Shown here: positions 7,346-16,153 of the stretch, one piece after another
Position numbering within the stretch: position 1 is the first letter of the stretch
Layout: each line of letters opens with the position of its first letter
Source: Acuticoccus yangtzensis
GTDB taxonomy: Bacteria > Pseudomonadota > Alphaproteobacteria > Rhizobiales > Amorphaceae
Length of the DNA stretch: 64,000 nucleotides
Assembly (NCBI RefSeq): GCF_001927245.1
Contig: NZ_MJUX01000001.1
Location: 1,054,001-1,118,000, forward strand
Reading direction: 5' to 3'
Notes under the pieces: generated by a model
The model's input: the letters and a program-made list of their open reading frames with translations, nothing else
Database searches by the model: none
Told to the model about the DNA's origin: nothing
Made by a program: the position numbers and the translations under genes

Positions 7346-8451
7346 CGGGCCTCCTTGATCAAGATGTCGGCCGCGCCCGCCGCACCGGCGAGGTCGATGG
7401 CGGGGCGCGCCGGTGCCGGCCGGGCGAGCGCCTCGCGCACCGCGGTGGCGAGGACCGGTCCGCTGAGGTCCCGCTCGGCGACGACATCGGCGAGGCCGCG
7501 CGCGGCGAGGGCGCCGGCGCGGTCGGTCTGCTCCGTCTCGGCGTGGGCGGCGAAGGGGACGAAGATGGCGCGCACTCCGGCGGCGAGAACATCGAGCGCG
7601 GTATTGTAGCCCGCCTGACTGATCGAGAGTGCGGCGCGGGAGAGGAGCGCGCGGAAATCCGGCCGGTTCGGTTCAAGGGTGACGCAGGCGGGGGCGGCGG
7701 CACGCCAGGCGGCGGCGCGGTCCATCAGCCCCGGCGGCAGAAGGACGCGCCAGGGTGCCGGCGTTTGTGGCGCGGCGGCAATGGCGGCATCCACCAGCGC
7801 GGCGCCGACCGCACCGCCGCCGCAGGACACGACGACCTCCCCCTCCCCATCGGTTCCGGCGGAGGGTCGGGGCGCAGCGTGGACGAAGCCGGTATAGCGA
7901 ATGAGATCGGCAAGGCCGTCCGCGGGGGGAAAGCTGTCGCCGAGGGTGACGAAGCGCGGGTCTGCGTGGACCAGGACGAGGTCGAAATGGGCGCGCGCCA
8001 AGGCGGCCATCGCCTCGGCCTTGGGGGCGGGCTTGCGGACGAGCACGTCGCGCACAGAGCTTGCGACCAGCGAGCGCGGCGCGGGAAGAGCCGCCAGAAC
8101 CGGCAGGATCTCGTCCGCGAATTGCCGCCGCCCCAGCGGGAAGGTTTCGACGAGGAGGATATCGGGCCGCGTCTCGGCGACCACCGCGGCGAAGGCGTCG
8201 CGCCGTTCGGCGAGGACGGCGGCGTGGGGCCGCCCGTCCGGCGTGGCGAGCGCGGCGAAGGTGGCGTCGGCGGCGAGCACCGGGGTCAGCGTGACGGTGC
8301 GGAAGGCGGAGAGGTCCAGCACCGGCGGCGGCGGCGCGCCGAGCACCATCGTCACGTCGACGCCGCGGGCGGCGAGCGCCTCGCCAATGGCGGCGGCGCG
8401 CACAGTGTGGCCGGTGCCCAGAAGGTGCTGCACCCAGATGACGGCTTTCAT
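7333..8451 (-). CDS. MurG-like predicted glycosyltransferase (COG4671 type)
   Basis: GT-B fold transferase of 372 residues, cytoplasmic. The N-terminus has a HLLGTGHTVRAAAIGEAL stretch resembling the acceptor-binding glycine loop of MurG-type enzymes, and the C-terminal half has SCGGGAVG and SQAGYNTALDVLAAGVRAIFVPF, the sugar-nucleotide donor-site pattern of GT28 proteins. It is related in layout to the 428-residue transferase at the head of the same operon, so the cluster contains two of this type. Nine bases separate it from the next upstream gene. Donor and acceptor are unknown. Confidence 0.82.
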   Translation of the reverse strand: MKAVIWVQHLLGTGHTVRAAAIGEALAARGVDVTMVLGAPPPPVLDLSAFRTVTLTPVLAADATFAALATPDGRPHAAVLAERRDAFAAVVAETRPDILLVETFPLGRRQFADEILPVLAALPAPRSLVASSVRDVLVRKPAPKAEAMAALARAHFDLVLVHADPRFVTLGDSFPPADGLADLIRYTGFVHAAPRPSAGTDGEGEVVVSCGGGAVGAALVDAAIAAAPQTPAPWRVLLPPGLMDRAAAWRAAAPACVTLEPNRPDFRALLSRAALSISQAGYNTALDVLAAGVRAIFVPFAAHAETEQTDRAGALAARGLADVVAERDLSGPVLATAVREALARPAPARPAIDLAGAAGAADILIKEARCRP

Positions 8452-8460
8452 GTCGATCCC

Positions 8461-9537
8461 TCAGCGCGCGGCGTTGCGGCGCGCGGCGGCGGCGATCAGC
8501 GCGTTGAGGCGCGCGAGGCCGGCATTGAGGTCGTTCTGGGCGGCGAAGGCCACGGCGCGGGCGCTGAAGGCGGTCAGGCGGTCGCGGTGGAAGAGCAGCT
8601 CCAGCGTGGCGGCGGCGATCGCGGCGGGATCGTCCGGCGTGACGAGGCGGCCGGTGCCGTTGTCCAGCACCACGTCGACCACGCCGCGGGTGCGCCCGGC
8701 GACGACGGGAAGCCCCGCCGCCTGCGCCTCCAGGAAGGTGAAGCCGAACGGCTCGTCGATGGCGGGCCAGACGAACAGCGAGGAGCAGGCATAAAGGTCG
8801 GCGAGCGCGTCCTGGCTCAGGAGGCCGATGAGGGTGCCGGGCGGGAAGAGCGGCTCCAGCGCGGCCCGCTCGGCCCCGTCTCCGGCGAGGGCGAGGCGCA
8901 CGTCCGGCCGCCGCGCGCGCATGCGGGTATAGGCGGCGGCGAGGACGCGCACGCTGTCCGCCTTGCGCCCCGGCCGGAACATGGCCGCGGACACGATGGC
9001 GCCGCTGCGCGGTGTGCGCGCGCGGCGGAAGGGTTCGGTGTCGATGAAGGGGGGCAGGCTGCGCACCTTGTCGGGCGCGTGCGCGTAGAGCGCCTTGGCG
9101 TCGTGGGTGGTGACGGCGCCGAGCGCCCCGGCGGCGGCGAGCGCGTCGTCGGCGAGGGCGAAGCCGCGCGCCCACGGCCCCTCGGCGCGGCGCGGTGCCC
9201 TGCTCGGCTCGACGATGGCGAAGGGGAGCGCGAAGGCACGCGCCAGGGCGGGGCCGATGAGGTCCGGCGCCTTGTGGTAGTTGTGGTAGGTGAGCACCGC
9301 ATCGGGCGGACCCTCGGCGCGCCAGCGGGCGGTGATGCGCTCCACCTCCTCGGCGGCAGCGGCCTCGATCTGCGGCAGATCCTCAGGCGTGCGGCACCAG
9401 GTGGTGAGCGTCGACGGCAGGTCCACCTCGTGCCCGCCTTTGGCGAGCGCGGCGCGGATCAGGCGCGCGAAGGTGCGGTCCCCGGAGGGCACCGGGTGGT
9501 CAGGCGGCTTCATCGGCGTGAGGAGCGCGATGCGCAT
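8461..9537 (-). CDS. glycosyltransferase family 4 (GT-B)
   Basis: A 358-residue glycosyltransferase group 1 protein. It starts MRIALLTPMKPPDHP, typical of GT4 N-terminal domains, has an acceptor-side HNYHKAPD segment, and a C-terminal donor domain with the E-x7-E-type patch EPFGFTFLEAQAAGLPVVAG followed by a GRLVTPDDP loop. Its start overlaps the upstream transferase's stop by one base (TGATG), which indicates translational coupling. Likely adds one sugar to the glycan made by this operon; specificity is unknown. Confidence 0.88.
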   Translation of the reverse strand: MRIALLTPMKPPDHPVPSGDRTFARLIRAALAKGGHEVDLPSTLTTWCRTPEDLPQIEAAAAEEVERITARWRAEGPPDAVLTYHNYHKAPDLIGPALARAFALPFAIVEPSRAPRRAEGPWARGFALADDALAAAGALGAVTTHDAKALYAHAPDKVRSLPPFIDTEPFRRARTPRSGAIVSAAMFRPGRKADSVRVLAAAYTRMRARRPDVRLALAGDGAERAALEPLFPPGTLIGLLSQDALADLYACSSLFVWPAIDEPFGFTFLEAQAAGLPVVAGRTRGVVDVVLDNGTGRLVTPDDPAAIAAATLELLFHRDRLTAFSARAVAFAAQNDLNAGLARLNALIAAAARRNAAR

Positions 9538-10757
9538 CAGGCGGCGAGGCGCTGGCCCATCGTCTCGGCGAGGCGCGCGGCGATGTGGTCGATGCCGGGA
9601 CCCGGCGAGAAGTGGCCGGCGACGCGCGCCTGTCCGGCACGGCCCATGGCGATGCGGCGTTGAGGGTCGGCGGCCAGCGCGGCGAGCGCGGCGGCGAGCG
9701 CCTTCGAGTCGCGCGGCGGCACCATCAGGCCGGTCGCGTCGGTGACGATCTCGGGCACGGCGGAGACCGCGGTGGAAACGACGGGAAGGCCCATCGCCAT
9801 CGCTTCCATGATGACGTTGGGGAGGCCGTCGCGGTCGCCGTTCTTGGCGATGCGGCTCGCCAACACGAAGAGGCCGGCGCGGCGGTAGGCGGCGACCACC
9901 TCGTCGCGCGGGCGGGCGCCGAGGAAGGCGACGCGGTCCGCGATGCCGAGCCGCTCGGCCAGCGCCTGAAGCTCCGGCACCAGGGCGCCGCCGCCGATGT
10001 GCTCGAACCGCCAGTCACCCGACAAGGTGGCGAGCGCCTTCAGAACGTCGTCGAGCCCCTTCTTCTCCACCGCGCGGCAGACGGAAAGGATGGTGAGCGG
10101 CCCCTCCCCCGCCCGCGCGGCGTCCGCCCCCGCGAAGGGGGCGAGGTCGAGCCCGTGATAGACGAGGTCGACCGGGCGGTTCTTCGGCGCCAGGGCGTTC
10201 AGCACCGCGGTGTTGGCGGCGGTGCAGGTGGTGCCCCAGGCGGCATCGGCCATCTTCTCGGCGAGGTCCCAGTGGGGTGTCGTGTAGATGTCCTTGGCGT
10301 GGGCGGAGAAGGCGAAGGGGATGCCCGTCATCAGCGAGGCGTAGCGCGCGACGGACGCGGGCGTGTGCAGGAAGTGGACGTAGATGATGCCTGTGCCGGC
10401 CGGAAGCTCGGCCGCGAGGACGGCAGCCTGGCCCCAGCGGCGGCGGCGGCTGGCCGAGGCGTCGCGGGCGAAGTCGGCGCGGTAGGCGGCTTCCGCGCGG
10501 GCGTAGCCGGGCAGTCCTTCCGCGACGCGTCGCGCAGCCTTCACCCGCGTGGGATCGTCCTTCAGATATTCCGGCAGGTACATCACCGGCGCCTCGATCT
10601 CGCGGTGCACCTGGTGGACGATGCTTTCGCTCGGGTGGCGCAGGGAGACGATGGTGAGGTCGAGGCCGCGCTGCTCCAGCCCGCGGATCTCCTGGGCGAT
10701 GAAGGTCTCCGACAGACGCGGATAGCCTTTGACGACGACGGCGACACGCTGTCCCAT
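9537..10757 (-). CDS. glycosyltransferase family 4 (GT-B), colanic-acid type
   Basis: A 406-residue GT4 transferase. N-terminus VVVKGYPRLSETFIAQEIR is the pattern seen in colanic acid and exopolysaccharide transferases (WcaL/ExoL-like). The donor domain shows SVCRAVEKKGLDDVLKAL, then DGLPNVIMEAMAMGLPVVS with the conserved acidic patch, and GLMVPPRDSKALA. Second gene of the leftward operon, 15 bases after the first. Confidence 0.9.
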   Translation of the reverse strand: MGQRVAVVVKGYPRLSETFIAQEIRGLEQRGLDLTIVSLRHPSESIVHQVHREIEAPVMYLPEYLKDDPTRVKAARRVAEGLPGYARAEAAYRADFARDASASRRRRWGQAAVLAAELPAGTGIIYVHFLHTPASVARYASLMTGIPFAFSAHAKDIYTTPHWDLAEKMADAAWGTTCTAANTAVLNALAPKNRPVDLVYHGLDLAPFAGADAARAGEGPLTILSVCRAVEKKGLDDVLKALATLSGDWRFEHIGGGALVPELQALAERLGIADRVAFLGARPRDEVVAAYRRAGLFVLASRIAKNGDRDGLPNVIMEAMAMGLPVVSTAVSAVPEIVTDATGLMVPPRDSKALAAALAALAADPQRRIAMGRAGQARVAGHFSPGPGIDHIAARLAETMGQRLAA

Positions 10758-10772
10758 GCCTCTCCCCTTCCG

Positions 10773-11993
10773 TCAGCGCACGAGGCTGAGGCGCTGTCCG
10801 CTGTCGCGGCGCGTGCGTTTGGCGAGGATCGCCTCGGCCCTGGCGTTGATGGTGTCAAGGCCGGACAAGAGTTCCTCGAACCCCACGGCCGAGGGCGGGG
10901 CGCGCTCCGGCAGGTCGGCGAGCGCGTCGATCATCCGGTCGACGTTGGGGTAGTCGTCGATCGGCAGGCAGGTGACGAGGCCGGCCGCCTCCGCCTTGCG
11001 GGCGCGGATCGCCTGCTCCTGGCGCGGCACCACGCGCGGCACGAGTAGGGTCGGTTTGTCGAAGGACAGGATCTCGCAGAAGATGTTGTAGCCGCCCATG
11101 CCGACGATCGCGGTCGCCTCGCTCATCAGCTTTTCGATCACCGGGGTGAAGCGGATGACGTGGACGTGGCGCAGCGCGTCGGCTCTGGTCTTGAACTCGG
11201 CCTGCTTGTCGGTCGGCATGAAGGGGCCGAGGACGATGAGGGCGGGGAAGAGCGGGCGCTCGTGCGCCTCGTAGGCTCTGAGCACCCAGTCGACCAGCTC
11301 CATCCCGTCGCCGCCGCCGCCGGGGGTGACGAGGATGAAGGGCTCTTCCTCGAAGGGGTTCAGCTCGCCGGCATCGTCGCCGTTCGGCAGGTCGCGCTTC
11401 AGGTAGCCGGTGAACAGCATCTTGTCGCGCACGGACTGGGAGACGGTGATGCCTTCCAGCGGGTCGTGAACCTCGTTCTTTCCGTAGACCCACACCTCGT
11501 CGTAGAGGTCTTCCAGCGCGGCGACGGCGTGTTTCCTCTCCCACTCGTCGGCGAGGCTGGCGGGGTCGTCCATCACGTCGCGCAGGCCGAGCACGAGGCG
11601 GGTGCCGCGGTCCTTCAGCATCTCCAGCGTCGGCTGCACTTCGCCGCGCAGGCCGAGCGGCTCCTTGTCGACGATCATGAGGTCCGGGTCGAAAACTTCG
11701 GCCGTGTGCTCGATGATGGAGGCGCGCAGGCGCAGCAGATCCTCGATGCCGAGCGAGAGGGAGTGGGACGAATAGGCGCCGTTGCGCAGCTTGATCACGC
11801 CCGGAACGCGCACGAAATCGACGCGGCTGCGAAAATCGAAGCTGCCGATGATGGGCGACCCGGACAAGATGATGACCGACAACGTGTCCATCGCCCCCAC
11901 CATCGAGTGGGCGATGGCGCGGCAGCGGCGCAGGTGACCGAGACCGAACGAATCGTGAGAATAGATGAGGACGCGGGGGTGATTGTTCGGCAT
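10773..11993 (-). CDS. predicted glycosyltransferase (COG4671), first gene of glycan operon
   Basis: GT-B fold protein of 406 residues. It begins MPNNHPRVLIYSHDSFGLGH, the hallmark N-terminus of the COG4671 family (SHDxxGxGHxRR), and has a C-terminal VTPGGGGDG donor loop and GMGGYNIFCEILSFDKPTLLVPR. The ATG at 11993 is preferred over 12059 because AAGGTGAC sits just before it and homologous N-termini start here. It opens a leftward operon and diverges from the ABC exporter gene across about 210 bases, so the two halves of the locus may share a regulatory region. Confidence 0.87.
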   Translation of the reverse strand: MPNNHPRVLIYSHDSFGLGHLRRCRAIAHSMVGAMDTLSVIILSGSPIIGSFDFRSRVDFVRVPGVIKLRNGAYSSHSLSLGIEDLLRLRASIIEHTAEVFDPDLMIVDKEPLGLRGEVQPTLEMLKDRGTRLVLGLRDVMDDPASLADEWERKHAVAALEDLYDEVWVYGKNEVHDPLEGITVSQSVRDKMLFTGYLKRDLPNGDDAGELNPFEEEPFILVTPGGGGDGMELVDWVLRAYEAHERPLFPALIVLGPFMPTDKQAEFKTRADALRHVHVIRFTPVIEKLMSEATAIVGMGGYNIFCEILSFDKPTLLVPRVVPRQEQAIRARKAEAAGLVTCLPIDDYPNVDRMIDALADLPERAPPSAVGFEELLSGLDTINARAEAILAKRTRRDSGQRLSLVR

Positions 11994-12204
11994 GTCACCT
12001 TCGACCCGGACCGCAGCCGAGACGCGGGCCTGTGAGGGATTGGGAATGCTATGCTGCACTCATCGGTACAACGCAACAATATGTGAGAGCTTTGGCCTCA
12101 CGCTGCAGTCCGGTCGGCGATAGGTTGTGGCGTTTCGGCCGCCCTCGAATGGTGGCCATTTTACGATTGCGGCGCCCCGCGACGGTGCTAATCTGAAAGA
12201 CACG

Positions 12205-14826
12205 ATGGAACGCAGTCTCTTCGGCTTCATTTGGCGCTACTCCAAGCGCCAGCAGATCGTCATCCTCGCACTGACGGTGTGCTCGTTTCCTATCCTCTAT
12301 ATGACGCTCGAGCTGCCGAAGTGGATCGTCAACGACGCCATATCGGGTAGCGACTTCCCCAAGATGGTCATGGGGATGGAGCTGGGACAGATCCAGTATC
12401 TGGTGGCCCTGTGTATCGGCTTCCTGGCGCTGGTGGTGGCCAACAACGGCGTCAAATATGTCCTGAACATCTACAAGGGTGTGGCGGGCGAGCGCATGCT
12501 GCGGCGCCTGCGCTACATGCTCTACAACTCCATCCTGCGCTTCCGCCTGCCGCGGTTCAGGCGCGTGTCCGGCGGCGAGCTGATCCCGATGATCACCGCC
12601 GAGGTGGAGGACGTCGGCGTCTTCATCGGCGAGGCGATCGCGACACCCGCCTTCCAGGGCGGCACGCTCCTCGTCTACATGGTCTTCATCTTCGCGCAGG
12701 ACGTGTTCCTCGGCGCGGCGGCCATCGCCCTCTTCCCGCTGCAGGCCTACATCATCCCATTGATGCAGAAGAAGGTGATCCGCCTGTCGCGCGAACGCAT
12801 CATCAACGTGCGCGCCATCTCCGAGCGGATCAACGAAACCGTCAGCGCCGCGCCCGACATCCTCGCCAACGACACCTCGCGCTACCACCTCGCGGACCTT
12901 TCGGACCGCCTGTTCCTGAACTACCGGATCCGGCTTGCGATCTTCAAACGCAAGTTCATGATCAAGTTCTTGAACAACTTCATGAACCAGCTTCCGCCCT
13001 TCTTCTTCTACTCCATCGGCGGCTATCTCGTGATCCGCGGCGACCTCTCCTTCGGCGCACTAGTCGCGGTGCTGGCGGCGTATAAAGACCTCGCCTCGCC
13101 GTGGAAGGAGCTCCTCACCTGGTATCAGACGCTCGCCGGCGTGAACGTGAAGTACGAGACGGTGGTGGAGAATTTCGACGTCGACGACGCGATCCCGGCC
13201 GAGCGGCTCGCCGGCGGTGCCGATGCCGTCGTCGACCTCCCGGATACGACGATCGCCCTCCACTCCGTCTCGGCGAGCGCGGGCGGCAGCGGCCAGGAAA
13301 TCATCGACGTCACGCTGGAGGTGAACCCCGGCGACCGGCTGGCCATCTATGGCGCGGACGGGTCGGGCCGGACCGAACTGGTGATGGCCATGGCCGGCCT
13401 ACTCAGCCCGATCGCCGGGCGCAGCACCCTCGGCGGGCGCCGGCTGGACGAGCTCACCCAGCAGACCATCGCCCGCTACGTCTCCTACGTCGGATCCGAC
13501 CCCTACCTCTTCAACGAGACGATCCGCTCCAACATCGTCTACGGGCTGAAGACCGACCCGGTGAACGACGACCAAGACGACCTGTCCGGCCTGCGCCGCG
13601 CCGAAGCGATGCTGACCGGCAACTCGCTGCACGATGTCGCCGCCAACTGGGAAGACCATTCGCGCGCCGGGGTGGACGCGGCAGAAGCGCTCGACGAACG
13701 CCTTCTGGAGCTCGTCACCCTGGTCGGACTGGAAGGCGATCTTTATCGCCTCGGCCTCGCCTCCTACGCTTTCGAGCGTGACGACCCGGACTTCCGCGAC
13801 AAGATCCTGAAGGCCCGCGCCGACGTCGTGCGGCAGGTGCGCGAGGACAAGAGCTGGAAAGCCCTCGTCGCGCTGTGGGAACCGAAGACGCTGAACTATT
13901 CCGCCACCATCGGCGAGAATGTCCTCTACGGCGTGCCGCGCGCGGTGGGGACGCCGGTCTGGGCGGCCGCCTCCGATCCCAATGTGATCGCCGCACTGGC
14001 CAAGGCGGGCGTCGACGACCGGCTGGTGGCGATGGGCGCCGACGTCGCCGGAACGATGATCGAGCTCTTCTCCGACACCGGCGCCGACGCCTCGCTGATC
14101 GGCGACTATTCGTTCCTGTCGGCGGAGGAGATCCCGCAGTTCACCGAGCGGCTGCGTCGCCACAAGGCCGGAGAGGACCTCGCCAAGGCCGATCGCGCCG
14201 CCTTCATAGGCCTCGCCTTCCGCCTCATTCCGGGGCGCCACCGCATCGTCACCCTCACGCCGGACGACGAAAGCCGCCTCGTCGGCGCGCGCAGCGTCAT
14301 TCACGACGCGCTTAAGGACGATGCAAATTATGCCCTGTTCGACTCCGGGACCGTCATTCCCCCGTTGTCGATCGAGGAGAATATCCTGTTCGGCAAGCCG
14401 CGGGTCGACAGGCGGGGGGCTTCGGACAAGATCGACGCCTTATTGAGGGACACGACGCGGGCTCTCGGCCTGCGCGACCCGATCGCGCGGGCGGGGCTGA
14501 ATTTCAATGTGGGCATTGCGGGCGGACGTCTTTCGGGCGGACAGAGGCGCCGGATCGGGCTCATTCGAGCCATGATCAAAACGCCGCAGGTCCTGATCCT
14601 GGACAGCGTGGTGGACGGCGACCGGCCGCTTCTGGCGCGCGTTCTGGAGGCCTGCGGCACGACCACGGTCGTCACCGGAACCGCAGATCCCAAGGTGGCC
14701 GAAGCCATGGGAACCGTGGCCGCGATGCGTGATGGCAGGTTGGTTGCACGCGGCGGATGGGATAGCGTGAGGAACATTGCCGTGTATGGCGAAGATGACG
14801 ACGCGCGGGAAAGGGAGGCGTCATGA
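12205..14826 (+). CDS. atypical ABC exporter with degenerate, enlarged ATPase domain
   Basis: A fused permease-ATPase of 873 residues, starting at the ATG at 12205. Residues ~10-300 form an ABC exporter membrane domain (hydrophobic stretches near 15-35, 64-84, 150-190 and 255-293). The ATPase half departs from the family. The P-loop is GADGSGRT at 383-390, with Arg389 where Lys is expected. The Q-loop Gln is Ser431. Walker B is LILDS with Ser801 where the catalytic Glu belongs. The switch His is absent (VVTGTADP, 822-829). The signature LSGGQ is intact at 776-780, but it lies ~387 residues after the P-loop instead of ~110. The extra ~280 residues repeat an I-x-x-N-[IV]-x-[YF]-G element three times (440-447, 569-576, 723-730). 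ATP turnover may be weak or absent. Its stop overlaps the next gene by 4 bases. Confidence 0.85.
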   Translation: MERSLFGFIWRYSKRQQIVILALTVCSFPILYMTLELPKWIVNDAISGSDFPKMVMGMELGQIQYLVALCIGFLALVVANNGVKYVLNIYKGVAGERMLRRLRYMLYNSILRFRLPRFRRVSGGELIPMITAEVEDVGVFIGEAIATPAFQGGTLLVYMVFIFAQDVFLGAAAIALFPLQAYIIPLMQKKVIRLSRERIINVRAISERINETVSAAPDILANDTSRYHLADLSDRLFLNYRIRLAIFKRKFMIKFLNNFMNQLPPFFFYSIGGYLVIRGDLSFGALVAVLAAYKDLASPWKELLTWYQTLAGVNVKYETVVENFDVDDAIPAERLAGGADAVVDLPDTTIALHSVSASAGGSGQEIIDVTLEVNPGDRLAIYGADGSGRTELVMAMAGLLSPIAGRSTLGGRRLDELTQQTIARYVSYVGSDPYLFNETIRSNIVYGLKTDPVNDDQDDLSGLRRAEAMLTGNSLHDVAANWEDHSRAGVDAAEALDERLLELVTLVGLEGDLYRLGLASYAFERDDPDFRDKILKARADVVRQVREDKSWKALVALWEPKTLNYSATIGENVLYGVPRAVGTPVWAAASDPNVIAALAKAGVDDRLVAMGADVAGTMIELFSDTGADASLIGDYSFLSAEEIPQFTERLRRHKAGEDLAKADRAAFIGLAFRLIPGRHRIVTLTPDDESRLVGARSVIHDALKDDANYALFDSGTVIPPLSIEENILFGKPRVDRRGASDKIDALLRDTTRALGLRDPIARAGLNFNVGIAGGRLSGGQRRRIGLIRAMIKTPQVLILDSVVDGDRPLLARVLEACGTTTVVTGTADPKVAEAMGTVAAMRDGRLVARGGWDSVRNIAVYGEDDDAREREAS

Positions 14827-15281
14827 GCATCGACACTGACGCAGCCGCTCTGCGCAAGATTCCCCTCTTCCGCGGGATCGAGGACCAGAAGCTCAGGCTG
14901 CTCGCCTTCATGTCCGAGCGGGTCCGCTTCGATGCAGGCGAAAATCTGGTCGAGGAGGGCGATTTCGGCGACGTCGCCTACATCATCCTCTCCGGCCAGG
15001 CGGACGTTTTGATCGACTCCAACAGCGGCGAACAACTCGTCGCCACCGTCAAAGAAAACGACTTCGTCGGCGAGATCGCGCTGTTGATCGACGTGCCCAG
15101 GACCGCCACTGTCCGCGCCACGTCCGAAGTCGTGGCGCTGGCGGTGACGAAGGAGCACTTCTTCAAGCTCCTCTCCAATTTCCCCGACATGGCGCTCGAG
15201 GTGATGCGGGCTCTGGCCCACCGCCTGGAGCGCACGACACGCGAGTTCGGCCGCCTGCGCGCATCGGTGACCAACTCGTGA
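14823..15281 (+). CDS. stand-alone cyclic nucleotide-binding domain protein
   Basis: A 152-residue protein consisting of one CAP-type cyclic nucleotide-binding domain with no DNA-binding domain. The phosphate-binding cassette FVGEIALLIDVPRTATV keeps the Gly-Glu and Pro-Arg-x-Ala pattern that binds cAMP or cGMP, so ligand binding is plausible. ATGA overlap with the ABC exporter gene upstream and GTGA overlap with the MBL hydrolase gene downstream tie the three products together. Inference: a cytoplasmic regulatory subunit of the exporter, or a sensor for a nucleotide handled by the MBL protein. Confidence 0.9.
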   Translation: MSIDTDAAALRKIPLFRGIEDQKLRLLAFMSERVRFDAGENLVEEGDFGDVAYIILSGQADVLIDSNSGEQLVATVKENDFVGEIALLIDVPRTATVRATSEVVALAVTKEHFFKLLSNFPDMALEVMRALAHRLERTTREFGRLRASVTNS

Positions 15282-16153
15282 CGGTGCGGAGCCCCGAAAC
15301 ACTGTCGCTCACCATTTGGGGGGCGCGGGGCTCGATACCGGCCCCGGGGCCGCACACCCTGCGTTATGGCGGGGAAACCACCTGCCTTGAGATCCGCGCC
15401 GGGTCGCATGTGCTGCTGATCGATTGCGGGTCCGGTGCCCGCCGCTGCGGCGCGGCCTTTGCGCAAGAGGGCATCGAACAGCTGGACGTGCTCTTCACCC
15501 ACACGCACATGGACCATCTGTGCGGCCTGCCCTTCTTCTGCTCGGCCTATGATCCGCGCGTCGAGGTCAGCCTGTGGGCCGGCCACATCCCGCCAGGCGG
15601 CACGCTGGAAGAAATCGTCGAGCGGATGATGAGCCCGCCCATCTTCCCCGTCGCCACATCCGCCTTGCGCAACACCGACTTCCGCGCCTTCAAGCCGCGC
15701 AGCACCTTCACGCTGAACTCCGGCCTCGAAGTGTCGTCGACGCGGCTCAACCACCCCGGCAACGGCTGCGGCTTCCGCATCGACTGGTGCGGCTCCTCCA
15801 TCGCCATCATCACCGATCACGAGCACGGCGACGCGGTGCTCGACGACGAGATCGCCGAGTTCGTCACCGGCGCCGACCTCATGATCTACGATGCGATGTA
15901 TCTGCAGGACGAGTATCCAAGATTCGTGGGCTGGGGGCACTCCACGCCGACCAAGGCGCTGGAGCTTGCGGCACGGTCAGGCGTCGCCATGCCGGTGGTG
16001 TTCCACCACGACCCGTCCCGCGGCGACGATGCGCTCGACACCGTCGCGCGGGAGATCGCCGTTCAGCATCCGGGCGCGATGGTCGCCAAAGAGGGTGAAA
16101 CGATCCATCTGACCGGCGGCACTGTGGAGGTCGGCACCCGCCGCGCCGCCTGA
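15278..16153 (+). CDS. MBL-fold metallohydrolase (PhnP / phosphodiesterase-like)
   Basis: Metallo-beta-lactamase fold hydrolase of 291 residues starting with GTG inside the stop of the preceding gene. It begins TIWGARGSIPAPGP, followed by RYGGETTCLEI, then the metal-binding THTHMDH motif, a NHPGNGCGFRI segment, TDHEHG, and the late VFHHDPS metal ligand. This layout is that of COG1235-type proteins, which include phosphodiesterases such as PhnP. Given the cyclic-nucleotide-binding gene it overlaps, hydrolysis of a cyclic nucleotide or cyclic phosphate ester is a reasonable guess but is not shown by sequence. Confidence 0.85.
   Translation: MTVRSPETLSLTIWGARGSIPAPGPHTLRYGGETTCLEIRAGSHVLLIDCGSGARRCGAAFAQEGIEQLDVLFTHTHMDHLCGLPFFCSAYDPRVEVSLWAGHIPPGGTLEEIVERMMSPPIFPVATSALRNTDFRAFKPRSTFTLNSGLEVSSTRLNHPGNGCGFRIDWCGSSIAIITDHEHGDAVLDDEIAEFVTGADLMIYDAMYLQDEYPRFVGWGHSTPTKALELAARSGVAMPVVFHHDPSRGDDALDTVAREIAVQHPGAMVAKEGETIHLTGGTVEVGTRRAA

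Noticed and set aside
7543-9663. A 706-codon plus-strand frame over the glycosyltransferase operon
   Set aside because: Gly/Arg/Glu/His-rich shadow of the minus-strand transferases.
12205-14826. The ABC exporter gene as a pseudogene
   Set aside because: The frame is intact over 2.6 kb, codon use matches neighbours, start and stop are coupled to neighbours, and the LSGGQ motif is kept. Substitution of catalytic residues looks specific rather than random decay.
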